64,000 nucleotides of DNA from positions 1 through 64,000 of the forward strand of contig JACKJU010000008.1 of NCBI GenBank assembly GCA_020637805.1, given 5' to 3'. Numbering within the stretch: position 1 is the first letter of the stretch; each line of letters opens with the position of its first letter. Shown one piece after another: positions 43,148-51,812 of the stretch. Made by a program: the position numbers and the translations under genes. The notes beneath the pieces are model-generated. The model saw nothing but the letters and a program-made list of their open reading frames with translations. It made no database searches and was not told the origin of the DNA. The stretch is from Nitratireductor sp. Its GTDB lineage: Bacteria > Pseudomonadota > Alphaproteobacteria > Rhizobiales > Rhizobiaceae.

Positions 43148-44715
43148 TGAACACGATTGCCTTCACCGCGGCGCAGCACCGGGGCAAGGGGCCGGGGATC
43201 GGACGTCTTGCGCGCCATGAGCTGTCGCTTGCATGGCGCGATCTCTACGCCATGCTGTCGGCCAACCGGCCCGGCCGCGGAATGCGCATCCTGCTCATTC
43301 TCGCAGTTGTGTTGGCCGGACTGCACCTGCTTGCATGGATGATCCTGAAGAAACCGATAGAGGCGGGACTGGTTGTCGATCATTCCCTGCTGGTCACCAT
43401 TTCGGGCATGCTGCTGCTTCCGCTTTCGCTCATGCTGTCGCAGGCGATGGAATCGATCACCCGTGCGTTCTACACGCGATCCGATCTCGAGCTCATCCTT
43501 TCATCCCCAACTCCGGCAAACCGGCTCTTTGTCGTGCGCATGCTCGCCATTGCGGTATCGACGACGGCCCTTACGCTTGCGATCTGTTCGCCGGTTTTCA
43601 ACATCCTGGCTTTCAAGGCCGGGACAGGCTGGCTAGCCGGTTACCTGGTGGTGGCGGGGATAGGGCTTGCCGCGACTGCCTTTTCCATCGCGCTCGCACT
43701 GGCACTGTTTGCCATTGCAGGGCCGAAGCGTACCCGGAGCATCGCCCAGATTGCAGCAGCAGTGGTCGGGGCCGGTTTCGTGGTCGGAATCCAGCTCGTG
43801 GCAATCGATTCGATTGGCAGCATCTCGCGTATCGGCTTTTTCCGCTCTGAACAGTTTGCCGCGCTTCTACCCAACAGTGACAGCCTTCTCTTCCTGCCGG
43901 CACGCGGCATCGCAGGCGATCCTGCGGCAGCTCTGGCGGTAGCGGGAACTGGCATGTTGCTCTTCCTGACAGTGGTGTTCCTGCTTTCAGGCCGTTTCGG
44001 CAAGGCGGTAGTACAGGCAGGATCGGTCGACATGACACGGAGCAGAACCCGGCGTTCTGGCGCCCGGTTCGCGCTGACAAGCCCGGCAGCGACGCTCCGG
44101 CACAAGGAGTGGAAAGTACTGCTGCGCGACAAATGGCTGATCTCGCAGACCCTGATGCAACTGTTCTACCTGCTGCCTCCAGCCTTCATGCTGTGGCGCG
44201 GCTTCGGCGGCAACAGCGTGCCGATGTTCGTGATCGTGCCGGTCATAGTGATGGCGGCAGGCCAGCTCGCAGGCGGCCTTGCCTGGCTCGCCATCTCGGG
44301 GGAGGACGCCCCGGAACTCGTTGCGACCGCGCCTGTTGGCCCGGACGCGGTCATCCGCGCCAAGATGGAAGCCGTTCTCGGGGGAACCTTCATCGTCGTG
44401 ATACCCCTGATCCTGCCGATCGCGTTTCTGGACATGCGCGCAGGGGCTGTCGCGCTCTTTGCAGTTTGCGCTGCCACCATGTCTTCCACCGCCATACAGT
44501 TCTGGTTCCGCTCTCAGGCCAAGCGCTCGAGCTTCCGCAGGCGGCACACCTCGTCGCGTATCGCGACATTTGCCGAGGCATTTTCCTCGATTCTCTGGTC
44601 GGGCATGGCTGCACTGTGGATTGCCGGCGGTGTGCTTCTCGCAGTTCCGTTTGCGCTGATCATCGGCGCGCTCCTGCTGCTGGTGCGCAAGCTTAGCCCC
44701 AAAGGGGTCAACTGA
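43147..44715 (+). CDS. ABC-2-type transporter permease
   Basis: A 522-residue membrane protein with about ten hydrophobic segments in two groups (roughly 45-250 and 345-510). The central part (TLRHKEWKVLLRDKWLISQT) is a conserved-looking cytoplasmic loop of this exporter class. It partners the ATPase encoded just upstream. Substrate unknown; the fused expression with the ureohydrolase suggests a link to polyamine or guanidine metabolism, but this is speculation. Confidence 0.85.
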   Translation: MNTIAFTAAQHRGKGPGIGRLARHELSLAWRDLYAMLSANRPGRGMRILLILAVVLAGLHLLAWMILKKPIEAGLVVDHSLLVTISGMLLLPLSLMLSQAMESITRAFYTRSDLELILSSPTPANRLFVVRMLAIAVSTTALTLAICSPVFNILAFKAGTGWLAGYLVVAGIGLAATAFSIALALALFAIAGPKRTRSIAQIAAAVVGAGFVVGIQLVAIDSIGSISRIGFFRSEQFAALLPNSDSLLFLPARGIAGDPAAALAVAGTGMLLFLTVVFLLSGRFGKAVVQAGSVDMTRSRTRRSGARFALTSPAATLRHKEWKVLLRDKWLISQTLMQLFYLLPPAFMLWRGFGGNSVPMFVIVPVIVMAAGQLAGGLAWLAISGEDAPELVATAPVGPDAVIRAKMEAVLGGTFIVVIPLILPIAFLDMRAGAVALFAVCAATMSSTAIQFWFRSQAKRSSFRRRHTSSRIATFAEAFSSILWSGMAALWIAGGVLLAVPFALIIGALLLLVRKLSPKGVN

Positions 44716-44777
44716 GTTGCTCGACGTGTGTAAAGGGGTTTGACTGGGAAGGACAATTGCGGCAATTCCTTCCCCAG

Positions 44778-45518
44778 ATGACCGCCAAACCATTTCTCAT
44801 TCTGCAATTGCGCCCGGAGGCAGAAGCCTCCGACAACGAGTTCGAGGCCTTCCTCCACAAGGGCGGCCTGACGGCGGACCGCGTCCGGCGTATCCGGCTT
44901 GAAAGCGAGCCGCTGCCAGCGGCAATAGACCTTGACGATTATGCAGGCGTGATCGTCGGCGGCGGTCCCGGCTGTGTCAGCGATGCACCCGAAGCGAAAT
45001 CGCCCGAGGAAAAGCGCATCGAGGATGCAGTGCTTTCACTCATGCCGGAGATCACGCGCCGGGATATTCCGTTCCTTGGCTGCTGTTACGGCATCGGCAT
45101 ACTGGCGCACCATCTTGGTGCAAAGGTCAGCAAGGAGAAATTCTCCGAGCCGGTGACGGTGATCCGCGCGGAAAAGACCGATACCGGACGCAGCGATCCG
45201 CTCCTCGATGGCCTGCCGGATACGTTCGATGCATATGTCGGGCACAAGGAGGCCGTGCAGGAACTGCCGCAAGGTTGTGCGCATCTTCTGTCTTCGCCGG
45301 CCTGTCCCTACCAGATGCTCCGGCATGGGAGGAATGTCTACGCGACCCAGTTCCATCCGGAAGCCGATGGCAGCGTCTTCGAACTGCGCATCAATATCTA
45401 CAAGCACAGGGGATACTTTGCCCCGGAAGAAGCGCAAGCGCTGATCGACAACGCCAATCGCGGCAATCCGGAGTATTCGTCGCGCATACTTCGAAATTTC
45501 ACCACCCGCTACGGGTAG
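44778..45518 (+). CDS. Class I glutamine amidotransferase
   Basis: A 246-residue protein with a complete triad: the nucleophile Cys in FLGCCYGIGIL, and His/Glu in ATQFHPEADG. The oxyanion segment VIVGGGPGCVSD precedes it. It resembles GMP-synthase-like amidotransferases without a synthase domain. The ATG at 44778 (MTAKPFLILQLRP) fits the family N-terminus. An upstream TTG at 44757 has GGGAAGGA before it and could be the true start, adding seven residues. Confidence 0.88.
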   Translation: MTAKPFLILQLRPEAEASDNEFEAFLHKGGLTADRVRRIRLESEPLPAAIDLDDYAGVIVGGGPGCVSDAPEAKSPEEKRIEDAVLSLMPEITRRDIPFLGCCYGIGILAHHLGAKVSKEKFSEPVTVIRAEKTDTGRSDPLLDGLPDTFDAYVGHKEAVQELPQGCAHLLSSPACPYQMLRHGRNVYATQFHPEADGSVFELRINIYKHRGYFAPEEAQALIDNANRGNPEYSSRILRNFTTRYG

Positions 45519-45550
45519 ACTGCGGTTTCAGCAACTCACCGGGAGGCCCC

Positions 45551-46180
45551 ATGTCTGATACCACCATCGGCAACATCATCGGTTCCGTGGAAGAACTTGA
45601 GGCGATCTACGGTTCGCCGGGCGAACCATCCCTGGTCAAGGAAACGCCCTTCATAACCGAACAGTACAGGGCCTATGTCGAAGCAGCGCCGTTCCTGACG
45701 CTCGCAACCGTCGGGCCCGAGGGCCTCGACTGTTCGCCGCGCGGCGACATCCCGGGTTTTGTGCGGGTTGCCGACGAGCGGACACTCATGATGCCGGACC
45801 GCTTGGGCAACAACCGCTGCGATTCGCTTCGGAACATCATCCGCGATCCCAGAGTGGCACTTTGCTTTCTCATTCCGGGCTCCACCAATGCACTGCGTGT
45901 CAACGGAACTGCACAACTTTCCATCGATCCCGAACTTCTCGAAAGCTTTGCTGTAAACGGCAAGCCGCCGCGCTCCGTTGCAGTGATCCACACGGAGGCC
46001 GTCTACTTCCAATGCGGACGCGCGATCGTGCGTTCGAAGCTGTGGGAAAGCGAGGCCCGCATCGACCCGGCAAGCCTTCCGACCCCGGGCGAGATACTGG
46101 CTTCAATGTCGAAGAACCGTGTGGGCGGCAGCGAATACGATGCGAAATGGAAGGGACGGTCAGAAAAGACGCTCTGGTAG
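45551..46180 (+). CDS. Pyridoxamine 5'-phosphate-oxidase-like FMN flavoprotein
   Basis: A 209-residue PPOX-fold flavoprotein. The stretch PFLTLATVGPEGLDCSPRGD is the usual FMN-binding beginning, and MMPDRLGNNRCDSLRNI follows. It is close to the DR_2398/MSMEG_1061 group of FMN-dependent proteins. GGGAGG precedes the ATG at 45551 by 4 bp. Substrate unknown. Confidence 0.85.
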   Translation: MSDTTIGNIIGSVEELEAIYGSPGEPSLVKETPFITEQYRAYVEAAPFLTLATVGPEGLDCSPRGDIPGFVRVADERTLMMPDRLGNNRCDSLRNIIRDPRVALCFLIPGSTNALRVNGTAQLSIDPELLESFAVNGKPPRSVAVIHTEAVYFQCGRAIVRSKLWESEARIDPASLPTPGEILASMSKNRVGGSEYDAKWKGRSEKTLW

Positions 46181-46194
46181 TCCTTGCGCGCCGG

Positions 46195-46830
46195 TCAGTT
46201 CTGCGCCCGCTTCATCATCATTTCATGCACGGCTTCCATCCCGCGATCGGCCATGCCTGTGACTTCTTCAGCGTGGGTTTGAAGTGCTGCCACGACCTCC
46301 GGGTCATCGGATGTCTGCACCACCACGATACCCTGATCGGTTACCTCGATATCGGTCTTGATCCGGTCGCGCCGCTCAAACAGAATGTCCAGCGTCGGGC
46401 TCTGGATGAACACTTTCGGGTCGCGGCCCTCCTCGACGCGATTGATCATGCCTGACACATGGCTGACGAGCACCGCCATCACGTCCTCGTCGGCAGAGTG
46501 AGTGACTGTGCGGATACCGTTGGGCAGATTGGTAACGCTTCGCGTGATCAGCGGGAAGTTGCGGAACATTACCGCCAGTTCGCGGCTTTCTTCCTCCGTG
46601 GCGTCAAGGCCGCGCAATCCCGGCATGTTTTCCATGTCATGACCGGTTCCGTCGGCACCATGTCCGTGCCCGAAATGCATTGGGCCGCCCCCCATTCCAG
46701 GCCCATGCCCCATGCCCGGACCGTGCATCTGTGCCAACGCACCACCATGGTAGAGCGCGAGGCCGCCAACAGCCGATGCCGCGATGAACAACAACACCGC
46801 AATGTGCTTTCGTGGCACTCTCGCTACCAC
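46195..46830 (-). CDS. Exported His/Met/Gly-rich protein of unknown function
   Basis: A 211-residue protein beginning with a membrane-spanning signal or anchor (HIAVLLFIAASAVGGLALYH). Right after it, residues about 33-65 are a His/Met/Gly-rich run (MHGPGMGHGPGMGGGPMHFG and beyond), a likely copper- or nickel-binding stretch. The rest is a folded domain with no family I recognise (IRTVTHSADEDVMAVLVSHV). The GTG at 46830 is taken as the start and is uncertain. It is divergent from the next gene. Confidence 0.7.
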   Translation of the reverse strand: MVARVPRKHIAVLLFIAASAVGGLALYHGGALAQMHGPGMGHGPGMGGGPMHFGHGHGADGTGHDMENMPGLRGLDATEEESRELAVMFRNFPLITRSVTNLPNGIRTVTHSADEDVMAVLVSHVSGMINRVEEGRDPKVFIQSPTLDILFERRDRIKTDIEVTDQGIVVVQTSDDPEVVAALQTHAEEVTGMADRGMEAVHEMMMKRAQN

Positions 46831-46997
46831 ACCTTCAGACTTCTTGCCTATTGGCCTTGTTCCTCCACTCGAACCTGCCGGACCATCCTAGCATCATACG
46901 GAAACATCGCAGATAAACTATCTGTCATCTGGGCCCCCGCGCCCGAAATCGTTACCCGGCGGGATTTGACGGCATCCCCCTGCCGCCCGATAAATGC

Positions 46998-47858
46998 ATG
47001 ATGGGAATGTTCGACACCATACTCGACCGCATCGGCCGGCGCCTCGCCAGCCTGCTCGTGAAGCAGGCACCGGGCTATCAACCTTACACGCCCTCCGACT
47101 ACGACACGCTTTCCGGGATACTGGAGCCCGGAGATGTGCTGCTTGTCGAAGGCGACCAGATCATTTCGGGCACGATCAAGTACCTGACGCAATCGACATG
47201 GAGTCACGCCGCCTTCTATATCGGCGATGCGCTTGTTGGCGAAAACGATCGCGACGACATCAATGCGCCACGGCTGATCGAGGTGACGATCGGAGAGGGC
47301 TGCTCGGCCGTGCCACTGGCGCGCTACCAGCGCTACAACACCCGCATCTGCCGCCCGTACCGACTAACTGAAGAGGACCGCCGCAAGATCGTCGAGTTCA
47401 TGATCTCGAAGATCGGGCTGCAATACGATACCCGCAACATATTCGACCTCCTGCGCTACTTTCTGCCATTGCCCGTTCCGCAGCGCTGGCGGCGGCGCGC
47501 CATCGCTTTCGGGTCAGGCGATCCGACACGGGCCATCTGCTCTTCGTTGATCGCCCAGGCATACCAGTCAATCGGTTATCCGATCCTGCCGGAAATCACG
47601 CTGGCACCGGGCCGGGCGCATGCGGAGAGTGCCCACGCGCGCAAGGAAATCCTGCACATCCGGCATCATGCGCTGTTTGCGCCGCGCGATTTCGATCTGT
47701 CTCCCTATTTCCGCGTGGTCAAGCCGACCATCGAGAAGGGTTTCGACTATCGCGATCTGACCTGGAGCGAAAAGGTGAGCGAGAAGGACGTCTTGCGGGC
47801 ACGGACCCTTGCCCGTAAATCGGAGACAGAGACAGAAATCAGCGCAAAGGAAGATTAG
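46998..47858 (+). CDS. YiiX/YebB-like cysteine hydrolase
   Basis: A 286-residue protein with the permuted NlpC/P60 fold. LEPGDVLLVEGDQIISGTIK, then QSTWSHAAFYIGD with the catalytic His, and later AICSSLIAQAYQSIG with the catalytic Cys are visible. Such enzymes act on peptide or lipid linkages at the cell envelope or at lipids; the substrate is unknown. No signal peptide is clear. ATG codons at 46998, 47001 and 47007 are all possible starts. Confidence 0.8.
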   Translation: MMGMFDTILDRIGRRLASLLVKQAPGYQPYTPSDYDTLSGILEPGDVLLVEGDQIISGTIKYLTQSTWSHAAFYIGDALVGENDRDDINAPRLIEVTIGEGCSAVPLARYQRYNTRICRPYRLTEEDRRKIVEFMISKIGLQYDTRNIFDLLRYFLPLPVPQRWRRRAIAFGSGDPTRAICSSLIAQAYQSIGYPILPEITLAPGRAHAESAHARKEILHIRHHALFAPRDFDLSPYFRVVKPTIEKGFDYRDLTWSEKVSEKDVLRARTLARKSETETEISAKED

Positions 47859-47973
47859 GCGCTGAGATCACGGCTTCCAAGCCGAGATACCTTCCCATGG
47901 TCTGGCGAAGGTCTTCGAGCATGATCTGCGCAACCGGGAATTCAAATGGCGCAGTCAATTGCGTTCGAAAGCG

Positions 47974-49185
47974 CTATTCGACTACCTTGAGCCGCTTTTC
48001 GGATGTTGCGGATTCGATCTTTTGCGGGTCCTCGAATTCCATGTCGACGATACGGTTGCCGCGTGACGTGATCTTGCCGGCAGAGGTGGTGATCTGCTCG
48101 ACATCGCGCTGTGCCTGGCCGAAATGGCTGGCAAGTTTCTGCACCCGGTCGTCGAGCCGGCCGACATCCTCCATCAGCCTTGCAACCTCACCCTGGATAA
48201 GATGGGCCTGTTCGCGCATGCGATGGTCTTTCAGGACCGACTGGATGACCTGGATCGAGAGCATGAGCAGGGAGGGCGAAACGATGACCACACGGGAGCG
48301 ATGCGCCTTCTGCACAAGTGATTCATGTTTCTCGTGGATCTCGGCAAAGATCGATTCCGAAGGCACGAACATGAACGCCGTATCCTGGGTCTCGCCCTTG
48401 ATGAAGTACTTGCCCGAAATCGCCTTGAGATGGATTTCAACATCGCGGCGGAACTGCTGCTCGGCAATCTTGGCACGCTCCGGCGTTTCCGCGTCGCGGA
48501 TCGCATTGTAGCTTTCCAGCGGAAACTTGGCATCGACAACCAGCGGCGGCGTGTCGTTGGGCATGTGGATGACTGCATCCGGTCGCGATCCATTCGACAG
48601 TGTGAACTGGAACTCGTAGGCGCCCTGGGGCAATCCGTCCTGGACGATTGCCTGCATCCGTGCCTCACCGAAAGCCCCGCGCGTCTGCTTGTTGGCAAGA
48701 ATGTTCTGGAGTTCGACCACCTTGCCGGTCAATTGGGTGATGTTGTTCTGCGCGGTATCGATGACAGCCAGCCGCTCCTGCAGTTTCGCGAGGTTTTCCT
48801 GGGTCGACTTGGTCGTTTCGGTGATCGACTGGCCGATACGGCCGGTCATGGATTCCAGGCGATCATTGACCAGGCGCATCATGTCCGACTGCCGGTTCGA
48901 AAAGACCTCCGACAATGTCTGCATGCGACCGGTCAGTTCGTTCTGGCTTTTGACCAGTTCCGCCATGCGGTCCTCGGCCTCGCGAGCCCGCTCAAGAGCT
49001 GCAGCCTCGTTTGCCGCCTTGCGGTTGGAAGACCGCCATTGAACGATGACCAGGACAAGAAACATGAGGGCGACAAGCCCCAGAAAGGCGATACCTGTTT
49101 CCCCCACCGTGAAGGTGCGGCCTCCCACGACAAAAAAGGGAGTGGTCCAGAAAGCTGTGAAATCGAATTGAGAGACCTGTTCCAT
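47974..49185 (-). CDS. rmuC: DNA recombination protein RmuC
   Basis: A 403-residue protein. An N-terminal membrane segment (TGIAFLGLVALMFLVLVIVQ) is followed by a long coiled coil (residues about 60-175, rich in Glu, Arg and Gln). The RmuC nuclease-like domain then begins near GAFGEARMQAIVQDGLP, with VDAKFPLESYNAI and IVSPSLLMLSIQVIQS. RmuC limits DNA inversions. The C-terminus is KRLKVVE. It is convergent with the YiiX-like gene. Confidence 0.93.
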   Translation of the reverse strand: MEQVSQFDFTAFWTTPFFVVGGRTFTVGETGIAFLGLVALMFLVLVIVQWRSSNRKAANEAAALERAREAEDRMAELVKSQNELTGRMQTLSEVFSNRQSDMMRLVNDRLESMTGRIGQSITETTKSTQENLAKLQERLAVIDTAQNNITQLTGKVVELQNILANKQTRGAFGEARMQAIVQDGLPQGAYEFQFTLSNGSRPDAVIHMPNDTPPLVVDAKFPLESYNAIRDAETPERAKIAEQQFRRDVEIHLKAISGKYFIKGETQDTAFMFVPSESIFAEIHEKHESLVQKAHRSRVVIVSPSLLMLSIQVIQSVLKDHRMREQAHLIQGEVARLMEDVGRLDDRVQKLASHFGQAQRDVEQITTSAGKITSRGNRIVDMEFEDPQKIESATSEKRLKVVE

Positions 49186-49326
49186 GTGGCGTGTCTAACA
49201 GATTCCGGAAACGAATTCGAACAAAAAGAACAAAACAGGAATATTCCACCCGGGGACGAAAGGTGCAGTTGACCGGCCTGCAGCAAATTCATATGTCAAA
49301 TGGAGAACTGACCAGAGAAAACACAG

Positions 49327-49968
49327 ATGGCTCTCCGCGACATAATCACCATACCGGATCCGCTCCTGCGCGAGGCCTCGCGAGAGGTTGAGGACATCAC
49401 GCCGGAGCTGAAAGCGCTGCTCGCCGACATGGCCGAAACCATGTATGACGCGCCGGGCATTGGCCTGGCCGGTATCCAGATTGCCTTTCCCTGGCGTGTG
49501 ACAGTTGTCGATGTGGGTGACCCGGACGAGGAAACCGAATACCAGGCGATGCTGGACGCGTGGGAAGAAGAAGTCGCCAATGCAGAGCAAAAGGGCGAGG
49601 AACCGCCTGCAAGGCCGAAACGGCCCGAGCGCAAGAAGAACCCGATCTTTCTCATCAATCCGAAGGTAGTTGCCTTCTCCGACGCGCCTTCGATCTACGA
49701 CGAAGGCTGCCTGTCGATCCCGGAATACTATGCCGAGGTCGAGCGGCCGGCTGGCTGCACGGTGGAATATATCGACATCGACGGCAAGAAGCAGACAATC
49801 GAGGCAACCGGCCTGCTTTCCACCTGCCTGCAACACGAGATCGACCATCTCGATGGCAAGCTGTTCATCGACTACATTTCAAGGCTGAAGCGCGACCGAG
49901 TCATCAAGAAGTTCACCAAGATCGCCAAACAGTCCGGCAAGGACAACGCCTCGCCGCTGGTGCTTTAG
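49327..49968 (+). CDS. def: Peptide deformylase with a 40-residue insertion
   Basis: A 213-residue metalloenzyme that removes the formyl group from nascent proteins. All three motifs are present: GIGLAGIQ (44-51, usual GxGLAAxQ with Ala to Gly), EGCLS (126-130) and QHEIDH (169-174). Between motifs one and two, residues about 64-106 form an insertion rich in Glu, Pro, Arg and Lys, absent from the usual about 170-residue enzyme. The frame is continuous on both sides, so it is not a frameshift artefact. It precedes fmt by 9 bp. Confidence 0.93.
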   Translation: MALRDIITIPDPLLREASREVEDITPELKALLADMAETMYDAPGIGLAGIQIAFPWRVTVVDVGDPDEETEYQAMLDAWEEEVANAEQKGEEPPARPKRPERKKNPIFLINPKVVAFSDAPSIYDEGCLSIPEYYAEVERPAGCTVEYIDIDGKKQTIEATGLLSTCLQHEIDHLDGKLFIDYISRLKRDRVIKKFTKIAKQSGKDNASPLVL

Positions 49969-49977
49969 GGAAATCTC

Positions 49978-50922
49978 GTGTCCTTGAAACTCATCTTCAT
50001 GGGAACGCCCGGGTTCTCGGTGCCAGTGCTGACAGCGCTGATCGGCCAGGGGCACGAGATCGTGGCGGTCTACACGCAGCCGCCCAGACCGGCAGGCCGG
50101 GGCATGGAAGAGCGCAAGTCGGATGTCCACGAGACGGCCGAGAAATTCGGCCTCCCGGTCTATACACCGAAATCGCTGAAGGGCGAGGCCGAGCAGGAGG
50201 CCGTTGCCGCACATGGCGCCGATGCTGCCGTGGTCGTTGCCTATGGCCTGATCCTGCCGCAGGCCGTGCTTGATGCCGTGCCGGATGGCTGCTGGAACGG
50301 CCATGCCTCGCTTTTGCCGCGCTGGCGCGGAGCAGCCCCGATCCAGCGGGCAATCATGGCTGGCGACAGCGAGACTGGCGTCTGCATCATGAAAATGGAA
50401 GCTGGCCTCGATACCGGGCCCGTGGCCTTGAGCCAGAAGGTGGCAATCAGCGAGAACATGACCGCTGCCGAACTTCACGACGTGCTGTCGCGAACAACTG
50501 CCGACCTGATGGTGGTTGCGATGAGCGCGCTTGAACGCGGAACCCTTTCAACCACGCCACAGCCGGAAGATGGCGTGACCTATGCCGAAAAAATCGACAA
50601 GGCAGAAGCCCGCGTGGACTGGTCGAAGCCTGCTCAACAGGTTCACGATCACATTCGCGGCCTCTCCCCCTTTCCCGGCGCATGGTGCGAGATGCCAATC
50701 GGGGGCAATGCCGGCGGCAAGCCGCAACGCGTGAAACTGCTCGGCAGCAATGTCGCTGAAGGTGCCGGCGCTCCGGGTACCGTGCTTGATGAAAGGCTCA
50801 CCATAGCATGCGGTTCGGGCGCGGTCCGGCTGACCCGGTTGCAGCGGGCCGGAAAGGGCCAGCAGGCGGCGGATGAATTCCTGCGCGGCAACCGGATCGA
50901 AAAGGGCACTGTTCTTTCCTGA
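49978..50922 (+). CDS. fmt: Methionyl-tRNA formyltransferase
   Basis: A 314-residue enzyme that formylates initiator methionyl-tRNA. The N-terminus LKLIFMGTPGFSVPVL, the active-site segment NGHASLLPRWRGAAPIQ and GDSETGVCIMKMEAGLDTGP are diagnostic. The start is GTG at 49978 with AGGGAAA upstream; the peptide deformylase gene ends 9 bp before. truA follows after 23 bp. Confidence 0.95.
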   Translation: MSLKLIFMGTPGFSVPVLTALIGQGHEIVAVYTQPPRPAGRGMEERKSDVHETAEKFGLPVYTPKSLKGEAEQEAVAAHGADAAVVVAYGLILPQAVLDAVPDGCWNGHASLLPRWRGAAPIQRAIMAGDSETGVCIMKMEAGLDTGPVALSQKVAISENMTAAELHDVLSRTTADLMVVAMSALERGTLSTTPQPEDGVTYAEKIDKAEARVDWSKPAQQVHDHIRGLSPFPGAWCEMPIGGNAGGKPQRVKLLGSNVAEGAGAPGTVLDERLTIACGSGAVRLTRLQRAGKGQQAADEFLRGNRIEKGTVLS

Positions 50923-50945
50923 CCCTTTTGGTGTATGGCCGCCCC

Positions 50946-51707
50946 ATGCCACGCTACAAGCTCACCATCGAATATTACGGCACGCCATTCCATGGCTGGC
51001 AGCGCCAGGAGGATTTCCTCTCGGTGCAGCAAGTACTGGAGGAGGCGATCTCCGAATTCACGCGCCATCCCGTGACTGTCTTTGCGGCAGGGCGGACCGA
51101 TACGGGCGTGCATGGGCTGGGCCAGATCGTGCATCTGGACCTTGAGCGCCAGTGGGCCCCCGAAAAGGTGTCCGAAGCCGCCAACGGAGTGCTGAAATAT
51201 CATGGACACCCGGTGGCCGTGCTCGATTGCGAGCAGGTAGCCGATGATTTCGACGCGCGGTTTTCAGCCAAGCGGCGCCACTACCGCTACCGCATCCTGA
51301 ACCGGTGGGCCAATCTGACGGTCGAGCTGGGGCGTGCATGGCACGTGAAGAAACCTCTCGACGTGGCTGCAATGGACAGCGCTGCCAAGGTGCTGATCGG
51401 TCATCATGACTTCACCACCTTCCGCGCCATGAACTGCCAGGCCAAGAGCCCTATGCGCACCCTCGACACGCTGGATGTGCGTCATGTGTGTGACCTCACC
51501 GGCGGCGGGCAGGAAATCGAGATAACAACCTCCTCACGCGCCTTCCTTCACAACCAGGTCCGCTCGATGGCGGGTTCCCTGAAACTGGTCGGCGAAGGCA
51601 AGTGGACCGCAGACGACCTTGCCGCCGCCCTAGCCGCGAAAGACCGCAAGGCATGCGGGCCGGTGGCGCCTGCATGCGGCCTCTATTTCGTGAGGGTCGA
51701 CTACTAG
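50946..51707 (+). CDS. truA: tRNA pseudouridine(38-40) synthase
   Basis: A 253-residue enzyme modifying positions 38-40 of tRNA. The catalytic Asp lies in FAAGRTDTGVHGLGQ, with IEYYGTPFHGWQRQ before it and FLHNQVRSMAGSL after it. The ATG at 50946 is used; the longer frame overlaps the end of fmt without a good ribosome site. Conserved third gene of def-fmt-truA. Confidence 0.95.
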   Translation: MPRYKLTIEYYGTPFHGWQRQEDFLSVQQVLEEAISEFTRHPVTVFAAGRTDTGVHGLGQIVHLDLERQWAPEKVSEAANGVLKYHGHPVAVLDCEQVADDFDARFSAKRRHYRYRILNRWANLTVELGRAWHVKKPLDVAAMDSAAKVLIGHHDFTTFRAMNCQAKSPMRTLDTLDVRHVCDLTGGGQEIEITTSSRAFLHNQVRSMAGSLKLVGEGKWTADDLAAALAAKDRKACGPVAPACGLYFVRVDY

Positions 51708-51812
51708 GCACCTCGCGACCCGGTGTCGTCTTGTACCGCCCTGGCCGCAGCCCGGCATTTCCGTTGCAGAGCAGGCCGGGCCTCGCTACGGTTGCGTCAG
51801 GGAGTGAAGACG

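Noticed and set aside
47871..47884. CGGCTTCCAAGCCG after the YiiX-like gene as a terminator
   Set aside because: The stem is only five base pairs once a loop is allowed, and no T-run follows.
49219..49231. GAAC-N5-GAAC upstream of rmuC as an alphaproteobacterial LexA box
   Set aside because: The LexA consensus of this group has seven bases between the repeats; here only five, so the period is wrong.
49516..49644. A frameshift explaining the extra residues in peptide deformylase
   Set aside because: The motifs on both sides are in the same frame and the insertion has an even, charged composition, so it is a true in-frame insertion.
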